64,000 bases of DNA from Hydrogenophaga sp. Root209. Lineage in GTDB: Bacteria; Pseudomonadota; Gammaproteobacteria; Burkholderiales; Burkholderiaceae_C. The DNA lies in contig NZ_LMIE01000006.1 in the NCBI RefSeq assembly GCF_001428625.1, positions 118,058-182,057 on the forward strand, written 5' to 3'. A program made the translations under genes and the position numbers. The notes under the pieces were generated by a model. That model did not search any database. It saw only the letters and a list, made by a program, of their open reading frames with translations, and was not told the origin of the DNA. Positions within the stretch are counted from its first letter, which is position 1. Every line of letters begins with the position of its first letter. Shown here piece after piece: positions 16,236 to 23,999 of this stretch.

Positions 16236-17352
16236 GGGCTTCCTCTGCGGTTTTCACCGCGTTGTCCGGGTTTTGGGGTGATGTCAGGGGCACCGACAGG
16301 ATGACCGATGTGCCCCTGGGCGAAGTGCTCACGTCGAGCCAGCCGTCCACCTTGGCGGCGCGCTCGCGCAGGCCCAGCAGCCCGAAGGACTTCGTCTTGC
16401 GCAGGGCGTCCGGGCTCATGCCCTGCCCGTTGTCGGAGACTTCCAGCGTCAGCACACCTTCGCCATCGCTCAGGTCGATCTCGACCGCGGTGGCCTTGGT
16501 GTGCTTGGCGATGTTGGTGAGGGCTTCCTGCGCCGTGCGGTAGGCCACGAGTTGCACGTCCAGCGGCACGTCGATCTGGTCGGACGATCGGCGGATGGTG
16601 ACCCGCAAGCCGCTGCGGCGCTCGAAGCCGCCGGCCAGCCACTGCACCGCGGCCACCAGGCCCTGGTCGAGGATGGGTGGGCGCAGGTTCATCATGATGC
16701 GCTGGCTCGCGCCCAGCGCGTGCTGCAGCATTTCCATGGCCGTGCCCACGTGTTTGAGCACGTCGGCATCGGTTTCGCGCCGGCCCACCCAGGCCAGGTC
16801 GAGCTTGACGGCCGCCAGCGCGCCGCCGATGTCGTCGTGGATCTCGCGCGCGATGTTGGCGCGCTCCTGTTCGATGCTGGTCTGCAGGTGCTCGGCCAGT
16901 TCGGCCAGGCGCTGGCGCGATTCGGCCAGTTCCTGGGCGGCGCGCGCGCGCTCGCGCCGCGTCTCCGACACCTCGATGGCCCGTTCGATCACGTGCGAGA
17001 GGCGGTGCATGCTGTCCTTGAGCAAATAGTCGCTCACACCGCGGTGCATCGCATCCACCGCCGCCGTCTCGCCGATGGCGCCGGAGAGGATGACGAAAGG
17101 AATCTCGATCCGCATCTCGCGCACCACGTCCCAGGCATCCATGCCGGTGAAGCCGGGCAGGTGGTAGTCGGCCAGCACCACGTCGAAGCGCCCGCTCAAC
17201 AGTTCGCGGCGGAAATCGTCCAGCGTGTCGACCAGCACCACCTCGCTGGGCAGCTTGCTGCGCTGCAGGGCGAACTTCACCAGCGCGTGGTCCACGCGCG
17301 AATCTTCCAGATGCAGGATGTGAACCGGTGGTTTGTCGAGGTTCTTGGACAT
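16213..17352 (-). CDS. Cytoplasmic hybrid histidine kinase (REC-HisKA_3-HATPase)
   Basis: A 379-residue soluble kinase. Residues 8-125 are a receiver domain with phospho-acceptor D62 (VVLADYHLPG). A coiled linker (130-160) leads to a NarX/DegS-type dimerisation domain with H172 in REIHDDIGGALAAVK, and a HATPase_c domain with NIAKHTKA (N-box), DNGQGM (G1) and 'GLLGLRERA' (G2). No membrane helix or PAS domain is present, so the input is probably phosphorylation of its own receiver by another kinase. Start 17352 avoids a 23-residue unrelated extension. It overlaps its response regulator. Confidence 0.9.
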   Translation of the reverse strand: MSKNLDKPPVHILHLEDSRVDHALVKFALQRSKLPSEVVLVDTLDDFRRELLSGRFDVVLADYHLPGFTGMDAWDVVREMRIEIPFVILSGAIGETAAVDAMHRGVSDYLLKDSMHRLSHVIERAIEVSETRRERARAAQELAESRQRLAELAEHLQTSIEQERANIAREIHDDIGGALAAVKLDLAWVGRRETDADVLKHVGTAMEMLQHALGASQRIMMNLRPPILDQGLVAAVQWLAGGFERRSGLRVTIRRSSDQIDVPLDVQLVAYRTAQEALTNIAKHTKATAVEIDLSDGEGVLTLEVSDNGQGMSPDALRKTKSFGLLGLRERAAKVDGWLDVSTSPRGTSVILSVPLTSPQNPDNAVKTAEEAHDQGDFV

Positions 17353-17436
17353 GCCTGGTGGAATGTTGGGGTGTCGGGATCGGCCGGGGTTGCCCGGTGG
17401 CTGGTGGCCGCGACTGGACAACTCGGGAAATGGTGC

Positions 17437-17463
17437 TGAATTTGGCCGGTTATCTGCCGATAC
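17437..17463 (+). promoter_or_regulatory. Sigma28 (FliA)-like promoter before the cheZ-like gene
   Basis: TGAA, 15 nt, GCCGATAC compared with the flagellar sigma28 consensus TAAA-N15-GCCGATAA: 7 of 8 in the -10 element and 3 of 4 in the -35. It lies 66 nt before the ATG at 17529. The extended core TATCTGCCGATA recurs before cheY. Confidence 0.55.
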
Positions 17464-17528
17464 AGCTTCCTACAGACCTTGAAAATTGTACTGCCCACCC
17501 TATTCCGTTCGCCCTACCGAGCAACCAC

Positions 17529-17972
17529 ATGGACCACCTGACGATGCAGCATCCCCCGCCGTGCGTCTCCCTGCCCGTGAACCTGGTGGCCAATCTCCAG
17601 GACTCGCTGCTCATGGCAGTGACCGACCTGCAGCGCCTGGAAGGCCTGCTCGACCACGCCACCTCCAATCTGATGGAGCGCTTCGGCACGGCCAACCAGG
17701 CCCTGGGCGCGCTGCCGGAAAACCGCCAGGGCGAACTGGGCCCCATCCGCACCAGCCTGCACCAGGCCGTGACCGAACTGCAGTTTCACGACATGGCCAC
17801 CCAGTTGATCGTGCACACCGGCAAGGTGCTGCAAAGCTGCGCCTGGCGCCTGGCCGAAGAGGCCATGGAACCCGAAGAGGGCGAGATACCGCTGGGGCTG
17901 GACCCCATGCCCGAGCGCCCCAGCCCGGTGACCCAAAGCGAGATGGATGCCGGTTCCATCGACCTGTTCTGA
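17529..17972 (+). CDS. cheZ: CheZ-like CheY-phosphate phosphatase (small form)
   Basis: Likely dephosphorylates CheY-P and so resets motor signalling. The 147-residue protein is mainly helical. Residues 85-94 read QFHDMATQLI, matching the CheZ active-site helix in which Asp and Gln sit four apart (DxxxQ; D143 and Q147 in E. coli): here D88 and Q92. The C-terminal tail TQSEMDAGSIDLF resembles CheY-binding peptides of CheZ and of FliM (SQEEIDALL). A Pro/Glu-rich linker (113-133) joins the two, as in CheZ. It is shorter than enterobacterial CheZ (214). It lies directly upstream of cheY with a sigma28-like promoter in front. An alternative start is the ATG at 17544. Confidence 0.75.
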   Translation: MDHLTMQHPPPCVSLPVNLVANLQDSLLMAVTDLQRLEGLLDHATSNLMERFGTANQALGALPENRQGELGPIRTSLHQAVTELQFHDMATQLIVHTGKVLQSCAWRLAEEAMEPEEGEIPLGLDPMPERPSPVTQSEMDAGSIDLF

Positions 17973-17990
17973 TTTTCCCGAATCCCCGAT

Positions 17991-18017
17991 TCAAGACCCT
18001 TCGGTATCTGCCGATAT
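17991..18017 (+). promoter_or_regulatory. Sigma28 (FliA)-like promoter before cheY
   Basis: TCAA, 15 nt, GCCGATAT: 7 of 8 at the -10 and 3 of 4 at the -35 relative to the flagellar sigma28 consensus, 24 nt before the cheY ATG at 18041, followed by a GGAG ribosome-binding site. It would allow cheY-cheA transcription independent of the cheZ-like gene. Confidence 0.5.
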
Positions 18018-18040
18018 TTGACCGAAACACGGAGTAAGCC

Positions 18041-18403
18041 ATGCGATCCATTCTTGCCGTAGACGACTCGGCTTCCATGAGAAAAATGGTGTCGTTCACC
18101 CTCACCGGCGCGGGCTACCACGTGGTCGAAGCGGTGGATGGTCAGGACGCCTTCGAGAAGGCCCAGACCCACAGCATCGATCTGGTGCTCACCGACCAGA
18201 ACATGCCCAACATGGACGGACTGAGTCTCACGCGCAAGCTGCGCGAACACCCCAAGTTCAAGACCACGCCCATCCTGATCCTGACCACCGAGTCCAGCGA
18301 CCAGATGAAGCAGGCCGGCCGCAGTGCAGGCGCCACGGGCTGGTTGGTCAAGCCCTTCGATCCCAGCCGGTTGATCGAAGTGATCCAAAAAGTCATCCGA
18401 TAA
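18041..18403 (+). CDS. cheY: Chemotaxis response regulator CheY
   Basis: A 120-residue single receiver domain. The acid pocket D8-D9 (AVDDSAS), the phospho-acceptor D52 (LTDQNMPNMDG), the switch Thr83 (LTTESS) and K104 (VKPFDP) are all present. It would carry the signal from CheA to FliM. GGAG (18031-18034) precedes the ATG. It lies 68 nt after the cheZ-like gene and 36 nt before cheA, so the same transcript can carry all three. Confidence 0.95.
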   Translation: MRSILAVDDSASMRKMVSFTLTGAGYHVVEAVDGQDAFEKAQTHSIDLVLTDQNMPNMDGLSLTRKLREHPKFKTTPILILTTESSDQMKQAGRSAGATGWLVKPFDPSRLIEVIQKVIR

Positions 18404-18439
18404 ACGCGTGCCGCTCTCAAGCAGCCAAGGAGACCCCAC

Positions 18440-20572
18440 ATGGGTGAAATGATGAACGAAAGCCAGAGTCTGGCCAACGACATTGACCTGAGCCAGTTCT
18501 ATCAAATCTTCTTTGAAGAAGCAGGCGAAAACCTTGACCAGATGGAGCAGATGCTGCTCGCGCTGGATGTGGAAAAAGCCGACGACGAAGAGCTCAACGC
18601 GATCTTCCGCTGCGCCCACTCCATCAAGGGTGGTGCCGCCACCTTCGGCTTTGCCGACGTGGCCGAACTCACGCACCAGATGGAGTCGCTGCTGGACAAG
18701 CTGCGCCGCCACGAACTCAACCCGACCGCCGCCATGGTGGACGTGCTGCTCGAATCCAGCGATGCGCTGCGCCTGCAGCTCGGACACCACCAGGGCCGAG
18801 GCAACGAATCGCCCGTCACCAGCAGCCTCGTGGCCCGCATCTATGCGCTGGCCAACGGCGAGGATGCCGAGGGCACCGACGCCGCACCGGCACCGGTGGT
18901 GGCTGCACCCGTGGTGGTGGAAGCGCCCGCTCCCGCCCCGGCCCGCGTGATCAACAAGCCGGTGGTCAAGGCCACCCGCGAACTGGAAATCCACATCGGC
19001 CCGCTGGACAACGTGGCACAGGCCGACGGTGTGGCAGAACTCTTCCGCGACATCCCCGGCCTGGGCACCATCGAGCCCCTGCCCTGCGACCAGTTCAACA
19101 AGCGCGTCTACCGCGCCACCACCACCTCGTCCGACGCCGACCTGATGGACCTCTTCACCTTCCATGTGAGCAAGGAAGAGATCCGCATCGTTGACTGCGC
19201 AGCCCCCGCCGACGACGCCTCGGTGTCCGCCGCACCAGTCCTGGCCGACGGCCAGGACTTCGGGTTCTTCGAAGGCGCGCCGGGTGTGCCGGCCCACGCC
19301 GTGGCAGCCGCCGCACAAGCGGCGATCACCGCGCCCGACAGCAGCGCCAGACCCGCTGCCACCGCCGCGCCGAAGGTCGAAGCCCGCGCCAGCGCACCGG
19401 CCGCGATGGAGTCGAGCACGCTGCGCGTCTCGGTCAGCAAGGTGGACCAGCTCATCAACCTGGTGGGCGAACTCGTCATCACCCAGGCCATGCTGGCGCA
19501 AAAGAGCCGCGAGCTCGACGACGGCGCCAACCAGCCGTTGCTGGCGGGTCTCGCCGACCTCGACCGCAACACCCGCGACCTGCAGGAAGCGGTGATGTCG
19601 ATCCGCATGATCCCGATGTCGGTGGTGTTCAACCGCTTCCCGCGCATGCTGCGCGACCTCGCCAGCAAGCTGGGCAAGAAGGTCGAGCTGGTCACGCAGG
19701 GCGAATCGACCGAACTCGACAAGGGTCTGGTGGAGAAGATCACCGACCCGCTGACCCACCTGATCCGCAACAGCTGCGACCACGGCATTGAAATGCCGGA
19801 AGACCGCCGCGCCAAGGGCAAGACCGAGCACGGCACGATCACGCTGTCGGCCACGCACGAAGGCGGCTCGATCCTGATCGAGGTGCGCGACGACGGCAAG
19901 GGCCTCTCGCGCGAGAAGCTGCTGACCAAGGCGCGCGAGAAGGGCATCGACGCACCCGACTCGATGACCGACACCGAGGTGTGGAACCTGATCTTTGCGC
20001 CCGGCTTCTCCACCGCCGACGAAGTGACCGACGTGTCCGGCCGTGGCGTGGGCATGGACGTGGTCAAGAAGAACATCACCGCGCTCAACGGCACGGTGGA
20101 AATCGATTCGGCCGAAGGCTACGGCATGCGCGTCTCGGTGCGCCTGCCGCTCACCCTGGCCATCATGGACGGCATGTCGGTGCGCGTGAGCGACGAGGTC
20201 TACATCCTGCCGCTGTCCAGCGTGATCGAGTCGTTCCAGATCAAGCCCAACGACATCAACACCCTGGCGCAAGGCGCGCAGGTGGTCAAGGTGCGCGACG
20301 AATACATGCCGGTGATCGAGCTGGAGCGTGTGTTCCAGGTGCCTCGCTTCGAGCACAGCGGTGCCAGCCCGATCATGGTCGTGGTCGAAGCCGACGGCCA
20401 GCGCGTGGCTCTCATGGTCGACGAGCTGCTAGGCCAGCAACAGGTGGTGATCAAGAACCTGGAGTCGAACTACCGGCGCGTGCCCAACGTCTCGGGCGCC
20501 ACCATCCTGGGCGACGGCAAGGTCGCGCTGATCCTGGACACATCGAGCCTGGTGCGCCGCTCGCGGCACTGA
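18440..20572 (+). CDS. cheA: Chemotaxis histidine kinase CheA
   Basis: Phosphorylates CheY and CheB in response to chemoreceptors. The 710-residue protein has P1 (residues ~15-120) with phospho-His H60 in AHSIKGGAATFG, an Ala/Pro linker, a P2-like CheY/CheB-binding domain (~172-255), P3 dimerisation (~323-400, VSKVDQLINLVGELV), a P4 kinase domain with HLIRNSCDHGIE and DDGKGL, and P5 CheW-like (~575-705). AAGGAG (18427-18432) lies 7 nt before the ATG. No cheW gene follows as in enteric operons, so the coupling protein must be encoded elsewhere. Confidence 0.97.
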   Translation: MGEMMNESQSLANDIDLSQFYQIFFEEAGENLDQMEQMLLALDVEKADDEELNAIFRCAHSIKGGAATFGFADVAELTHQMESLLDKLRRHELNPTAAMVDVLLESSDALRLQLGHHQGRGNESPVTSSLVARIYALANGEDAEGTDAAPAPVVAAPVVVEAPAPAPARVINKPVVKATRELEIHIGPLDNVAQADGVAELFRDIPGLGTIEPLPCDQFNKRVYRATTTSSDADLMDLFTFHVSKEEIRIVDCAAPADDASVSAAPVLADGQDFGFFEGAPGVPAHAVAAAAQAAITAPDSSARPAATAAPKVEARASAPAAMESSTLRVSVSKVDQLINLVGELVITQAMLAQKSRELDDGANQPLLAGLADLDRNTRDLQEAVMSIRMIPMSVVFNRFPRMLRDLASKLGKKVELVTQGESTELDKGLVEKITDPLTHLIRNSCDHGIEMPEDRRAKGKTEHGTITLSATHEGGSILIEVRDDGKGLSREKLLTKAREKGIDAPDSMTDTEVWNLIFAPGFSTADEVTDVSGRGVGMDVVKKNITALNGTVEIDSAEGYGMRVSVRLPLTLAIMDGMSVRVSDEVYILPLSSVIESFQIKPNDINTLAQGAQVVKVRDEYMPVIELERVFQVPRFEHSGASPIMVVVEADGQRVALMVDELLGQQQVVIKNLESNYRRVPNVSGATILGDGKVALILDTSSLVRRSRH

Positions 20573-20634
20573 CTCCCTTCGAAGAACACCCCGCGCGCCT
20601 GGCGCGCGCAGTCCCCAACCGGTCAGGACACCCG

Positions 20635-21525
20635 ATGCTGCAGCAGACCCCTTCCCCTCAACGCGCCGCACGTCCGGTGCCTCCGCCACGCGCGGCGGCG
20701 TCCGAAGACGGACCGCTGGCCGAGGGCCGTGAGTTTGTCTGGTCCGACGCCGACTTCTCGCGCATCAAGGCGCTGATCTACAAGAAGGCCGGCATCAGCC
20801 TGCACGACGGCAAGCACGCCATGGTCTACAGCCGCGTCTCGCGCCGCCTGCGCGAAACCGGTCACGACAGCTTCAAGACCTACCTCGACTGGCTCGAACA
20901 CCACGACGGTGCGGAGTGGCAGGAATTCATCAACGCACTGACCACCAACCTCACGGCGTTCTTCCGCGAGCAACACCACTTCGAGATCCTGGCGCAGATG
21001 TTTGCCGCCAAGCGCTCGCAGAACTGGCGCATCTGGTGTTCGGCGGCCTCCACCGGCGAAGAGCCCTACTCGATCGCCATGACCGCCTCCGAGGACCTGG
21101 GCGCCGGCGGCTCGTTCGAGATCGTCAACAGCGACATCGACACCAAGGTGCTGGCCACCGCGCAGCGCGGCGTGTACAAAGCCGATGGCACCAAGGGCCT
21201 GAGCCCGGAGCGCATGCAACGCTTCTTCATGCGAGGGAAGGGCAGCAACGAAGGCTTCATGCGCGTGAAGCCCGAACTGCAGAAGAACATGACGTTCCAG
21301 GCCGTGAACCTGATCCACGATCTGCCGTTTCGTGAACCCTTCGACGTGGTGTTCTGCCGCAACGTGATGATCTATTTCGATGCCGCCACGCAGCGCCAGG
21401 TGCTCGAGCGCATCCACCGCGTGATGAAGCCGGGAGGCATGCTGTTCGTGGGTCACGCCGAGAACTTCAGCGACGCCCGCCATCTGTTCACGCTGCGCGG
21501 AAAGACGGTCTATGAACGCCTTTGA
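20635..21525 (+). CDS. cheR: Chemoreceptor methyltransferase CheR
   Basis: Methylates receptor glutamates using S-adenosylmethionine. The 296-residue protein has a basic/Pro-rich leader (1-30), the all-alpha N-domain (FSRIKALIYKKAGISL, then 'YSRVSRRLRETG'), and the Rossmann methyltransferase domain with NLTAFFRE, CSAASTGEEPYSIAM (SAM binding) and VVFCRNVMIYFD. The ATG at 20635 is used because the frame is open far upstream through cheA but only this start gives a CheR-sized protein; AGGAC at 20625 is a modest ribosome-binding site. It is 62 nt after cheA. Confidence 0.95.
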   Translation: MLQQTPSPQRAARPVPPPRAAASEDGPLAEGREFVWSDADFSRIKALIYKKAGISLHDGKHAMVYSRVSRRLRETGHDSFKTYLDWLEHHDGAEWQEFINALTTNLTAFFREQHHFEILAQMFAAKRSQNWRIWCSAASTGEEPYSIAMTASEDLGAGGSFEIVNSDIDTKVLATAQRGVYKADGTKGLSPERMQRFFMRGKGSNEGFMRVKPELQKNMTFQAVNLIHDLPFREPFDVVFCRNVMIYFDAATQRQVLERIHRVMKPGGMLFVGHAENFSDARHLFTLRGKTVYERL

Positions 21526-21540
21526 AGGCAAAACCATGAC

Positions 21541-21617
21541 TCCCCCACGCTCATCGTTTCACGTATCGCTGCCCCCTGAGGGGGTGGTTCAGCGCCTTCG
21601 GGCGGCCGGGCGGCGCT
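21541..21617. repeat. GC-rich intergenic repeat, copy 4 (type A)
   Basis: It shares CCCCCACGCTC, CGCTGCCCCC, AGGGGG, and CGGCCGGGCGGCG in the same order as copy 1 at 1-80. It fills the gap between cheR and cheD, with the cheD ATG only a few bases after its end. CCCCCTGAGGGGG can form a hairpin. Confidence 0.6.
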
Positions 21618-21620
21618 GAC

Positions 21621-22250
21621 ATGATCGCCGCCCCCATCTCCACACTCAACCAGCTCAAGGCGCGCAAGAGCAAGCCGGGCGAGGCGAGTTTTTTCTATCA
21701 CGACCACCACTTCCAACAGGATTCGGTGAAGGTGCTGCCCGGCGAGTACTTCGTCACCGCCGACGACATGATGGTGATGACGGTGCTGGGTTCCTGCATC
21801 GCCGCCTGCATCTACGACCCACGCGCGCGTGTCGGCGGCATGAACCACTTCATGCTGCCCGACGGCGGCAATGAGGCGGGCGGGCGCTATGGCTCGTTTG
21901 CGATGGAACTGCTGATCAACGAAATGATGAAGCTCGGCGCGCGACGCGAGACCATGCAGGCCAAGGTGTTTGGTGGCGGCCAGGTGATGCACACCTTCAC
22001 CACCATGAACGTGGGCGAGCGCAACACGCAGTTCGTGCTGGACTACCTGCACACCGAGCGCATCGCGGTGATCTCCAAGGATGTGCTCGACATCCACCCG
22101 CGCAAGGTCTGCTACTTCCCGGCCACCGGCAAGGCCATGGTCAAGCGCCTGGCCCATTCGCACCCCGAAACACTGGAAACCCAGGAACGCAAGAGCAGCG
22201 CCTCGGTCGTCGCCAAGGCCGCGGCCGGCGGCTCCGTCGATCTGTTCTAA
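21621..22250 (+). CDS. cheD: Chemoreceptor glutamine deamidase CheD
   Basis: Deamidates receptor glutamines and tunes the adaptation system. The 209-residue product has the CheD fold with catalytic C59 ([12 protein letters not shown]) and H76 (GGMNHFMLP), spaced 17 residues apart as in the Thermotoga enzyme. '[11 protein letters not shown]' is another family signature. There is a ~20-residue N-terminal and a ~40-residue C-terminal extension. The C-terminal residues SVDLF resemble the SIDLF end of the CheZ-like protein encoded upstream. It lies between cheR and cheB, 13 nt before cheB. Confidence 0.94.
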   Translation: MIAAPISTLNQLKARKSKPGEASFFYHDHHFQQDSVKVLPGEYFVTADDMMVMTVLGSCIAACIYDPRARVGGMNHFMLPDGGNEAGGRYGSFAMELLINEMMKLGARRETMQAKVFGGGQVMHTFTTMNVGERNTQFVLDYLHTERIAVISKDVLDIHPRKVCYFPATGKAMVKRLAHSHPETLETQERKSSASVVAKAAAGGSVDLF

Positions 22251-22263
22251 GGGAGAACAAGAC

Positions 22264-23355
22264 ATGGCAAAAATCCGAGTGGTTGTGGTGGACGATTCCG
22301 CCCTGGTGCGCAGCCTGCTCACCGAAATCATCAACCGCCAGGCCGACATGACCTGCGTGGGCGCCGCGGCCGATCCGCTGGTGGCGCGCGAGATGATCCG
22401 TGAACTCAACCCCGACGTGATCACGCTGGACGTGGAGATGCCGCGCATGGACGGGCTGGAATTCCTCTCGCGACTGATGCGCCTGCGGCCGATGCCGGTG
22501 GTGATGGTCTCCACCCTGACCGAACAGGGCGCCGAGACCACGCTGCGCGCACTGGAGATGGGCGCCGTGGACTTCGTTGCCAAGCCGCGCATCGGCGTGA
22601 GCAGTGGTCTGCAGGAGCTGGCCGGCGACATCGTGGACAAGATCCGCGTGGCGGCGAGCGCCCACGTCAAGCGCCTGCCGCCCGCGCCCGGCGCCGGCGC
22701 GGCCCCCGCCGGCAGCGGCGCTGCCGAGCCGCCGCGCGCCGCGCTGCCGCGCGTGTCGACCGAAAAGATCATCTGCATTGGCGCCTCCACCGGTGGCACC
22801 GAAGCCATCCGCGAGGTGCTCATGCCCATGCCGGCCGATGCGCCAGCGATCGTGATCACCCAGCACATGCCGCCGGGCTTCACCACCAGTTTTGCCAACC
22901 GGCTCAACACGCTGTGCCGCATCCGCGTGCAGGAGGCCCAGCACGGGCAGCGCATCCTGCCCGGCCATGCCTACATCGCCCCCGGTGGCCACCACCTGCG
23001 CATCGACCGCAGCGGCTCCAACTACGTGGCCGTGGTGGAAGACACCGAACCCGTCAACCGCCACCGCCCTTCGGTGGAGGTGCTGTTCAAGTCGGCCGCG
23101 CGCGTGCTCGGCCCCAACGCGCTGGGCATCATGCTCACCGGCATGGGTGCCGACGGTGCGCAGGCCATGCGCGAGATGAAGGACGCAGGCAGCTACAACT
23201 ACGTGCAGGACGAAGCCAGCTGCGTCGTCTTCGGCATGCCCCGCATGGCCATTCAGTACGGGGCAGCACACGAGGTGCTGCCGCTGTCGCAGATCGCAGC
23301 GGCCGTGCTCGCCCGCCTGGCCAGCGCGCCGGCTGGTGTGCGGCACCGCATCTGA
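22264..23355 (+). CDS. cheB: Chemotaxis methylesterase CheB
   Basis: Removes methyl groups from chemoreceptors when phosphorylated by CheA. The 363-residue protein has an N-terminal receiver with D56 ([12 protein letters not shown]) and K107, a Pro/Ala linker (~137-162), and the methylesterase domain with triad S175 (GASTGGTE), H201 (TQHMPPGF) and D297 (TGMGADG); the spacing between these residues is the same as in Salmonella CheB. GGGAG lies 7 nt before the ATG at 22264. Confidence 0.96.
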   Translation: MAKIRVVVVDDSALVRSLLTEIINRQADMTCVGAAADPLVAREMIRELNPDVITLDVEMPRMDGLEFLSRLMRLRPMPVVMVSTLTEQGAETTLRALEMGAVDFVAKPRIGVSSGLQELAGDIVDKIRVAASAHVKRLPPAPGAGAAPAGSGAAEPPRAALPRVSTEKIICIGASTGGTEAIREVLMPMPADAPAIVITQHMPPGFTTSFANRLNTLCRIRVQEAQHGQRILPGHAYIAPGGHHLRIDRSGSNYVAVVEDTEPVNRHRPSVEVLFKSAARVLGPNALGIMLTGMGADGAQAMREMKDAGSYNYVQDEASCVVFGMPRMAIQYGAAHEVLPLSQIAAAVLARLASAPAGVRHRI

Positions 23356-23386
23356 CGACCGACCCGAACCGGACGAGGAATCTCCC

Positions 23387-23977
23387 GTGCACCAACCCAC
23401 TGTCGCGCTGCTGATCGCGGTGTCGGTTCTCGTGATGTGGCTGGTGTTCCTCTTGCGTCGCCAGGCGGGTCACATCGACGATCTTCAACGCACTCTCCAC
23501 GAACTCACAGTGGCCAGGGATCCAGCTGAAGCCGTCGATCTGGACAAGAGCGCGTTCCACACCCCGCTGCAAGAACTTGAACCCGCCGACGCCGCGCACC
23601 CGCCCCAGGCACCGACGGCCAGCGCGACCGGCCTGATCGACGCGGCTTCGTACAGCGAGGTCGTCTCGATGATGCCACCCGCCACCATGGACGAATTGTT
23701 GGGCACCTTGTTTGACCCGCCCGAAGGCGGCGTGCATGTGCTGGTCGCGTCCCTGGCAGTCGGTGATGCGGCGCAGATTGCCCACCACGCGCGCAAGCTC
23801 AAGGGGTCGGCGAACTTGCTCGGCTTTCGGGCACTGGTGCGCACGTCGGCCCAGATCGAACGCCTGGCCCAGGAGGACAACCCCGTGTTGCGCCGTGAGC
23901 TGGGCAACCAGCTGCTGGTCGACATGACCCGAACGCAGCAGGCCCTGCGGCGGTATTCGCCAGCCCTGACCGTTTGA
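23387..23977 (+). CDS. Membrane-anchored Hpt-like protein lacking the phospho-His
   Basis: A 196-residue protein from a GTG start (GAGGA 7 nt upstream). Residues 5-23 form one transmembrane helix, 27-43 a short coiled region, then a Pro/Ala linker and a C-terminal helical domain (~85-185). That domain contains ARKLKGSANLLGF, the Hpt consensus around the phospho-histidine (AHxLKGSA), but residue 136, the usual His, is Arg; two His occur just upstream (133, 134). It lies 31 nt after cheB and is probably co-transcribed. It may be a degenerate phosphotransfer domain acting as a docking or inhibitory partner; the function is unknown. Confidence 0.7.
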   Translation: MHQPTVALLIAVSVLVMWLVFLLRRQAGHIDDLQRTLHELTVARDPAEAVDLDKSAFHTPLQELEPADAAHPPQAPTASATGLIDAASYSEVVSMMPPATMDELLGTLFDPPEGGVHVLVASLAVGDAAQIAHHARKLKGSANLLGFRALVRTSAQIERLAQEDNPVLRRELGNQLLVDMTRTQQALRRYSPALTV

Positions 23978-23999
23978 GGCGCCACAGCCTCCTTGTCCG

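Noticed and set aside
17786-20356. A very long open frame on the minus strand opposite cheA and cheY
   Set aside because: It is the mirror of strong third-position GC bias in cheA. Its translation is His/Gln/Val-rich low complexity with no domain, and the plus strand encodes clear CheY and CheA.
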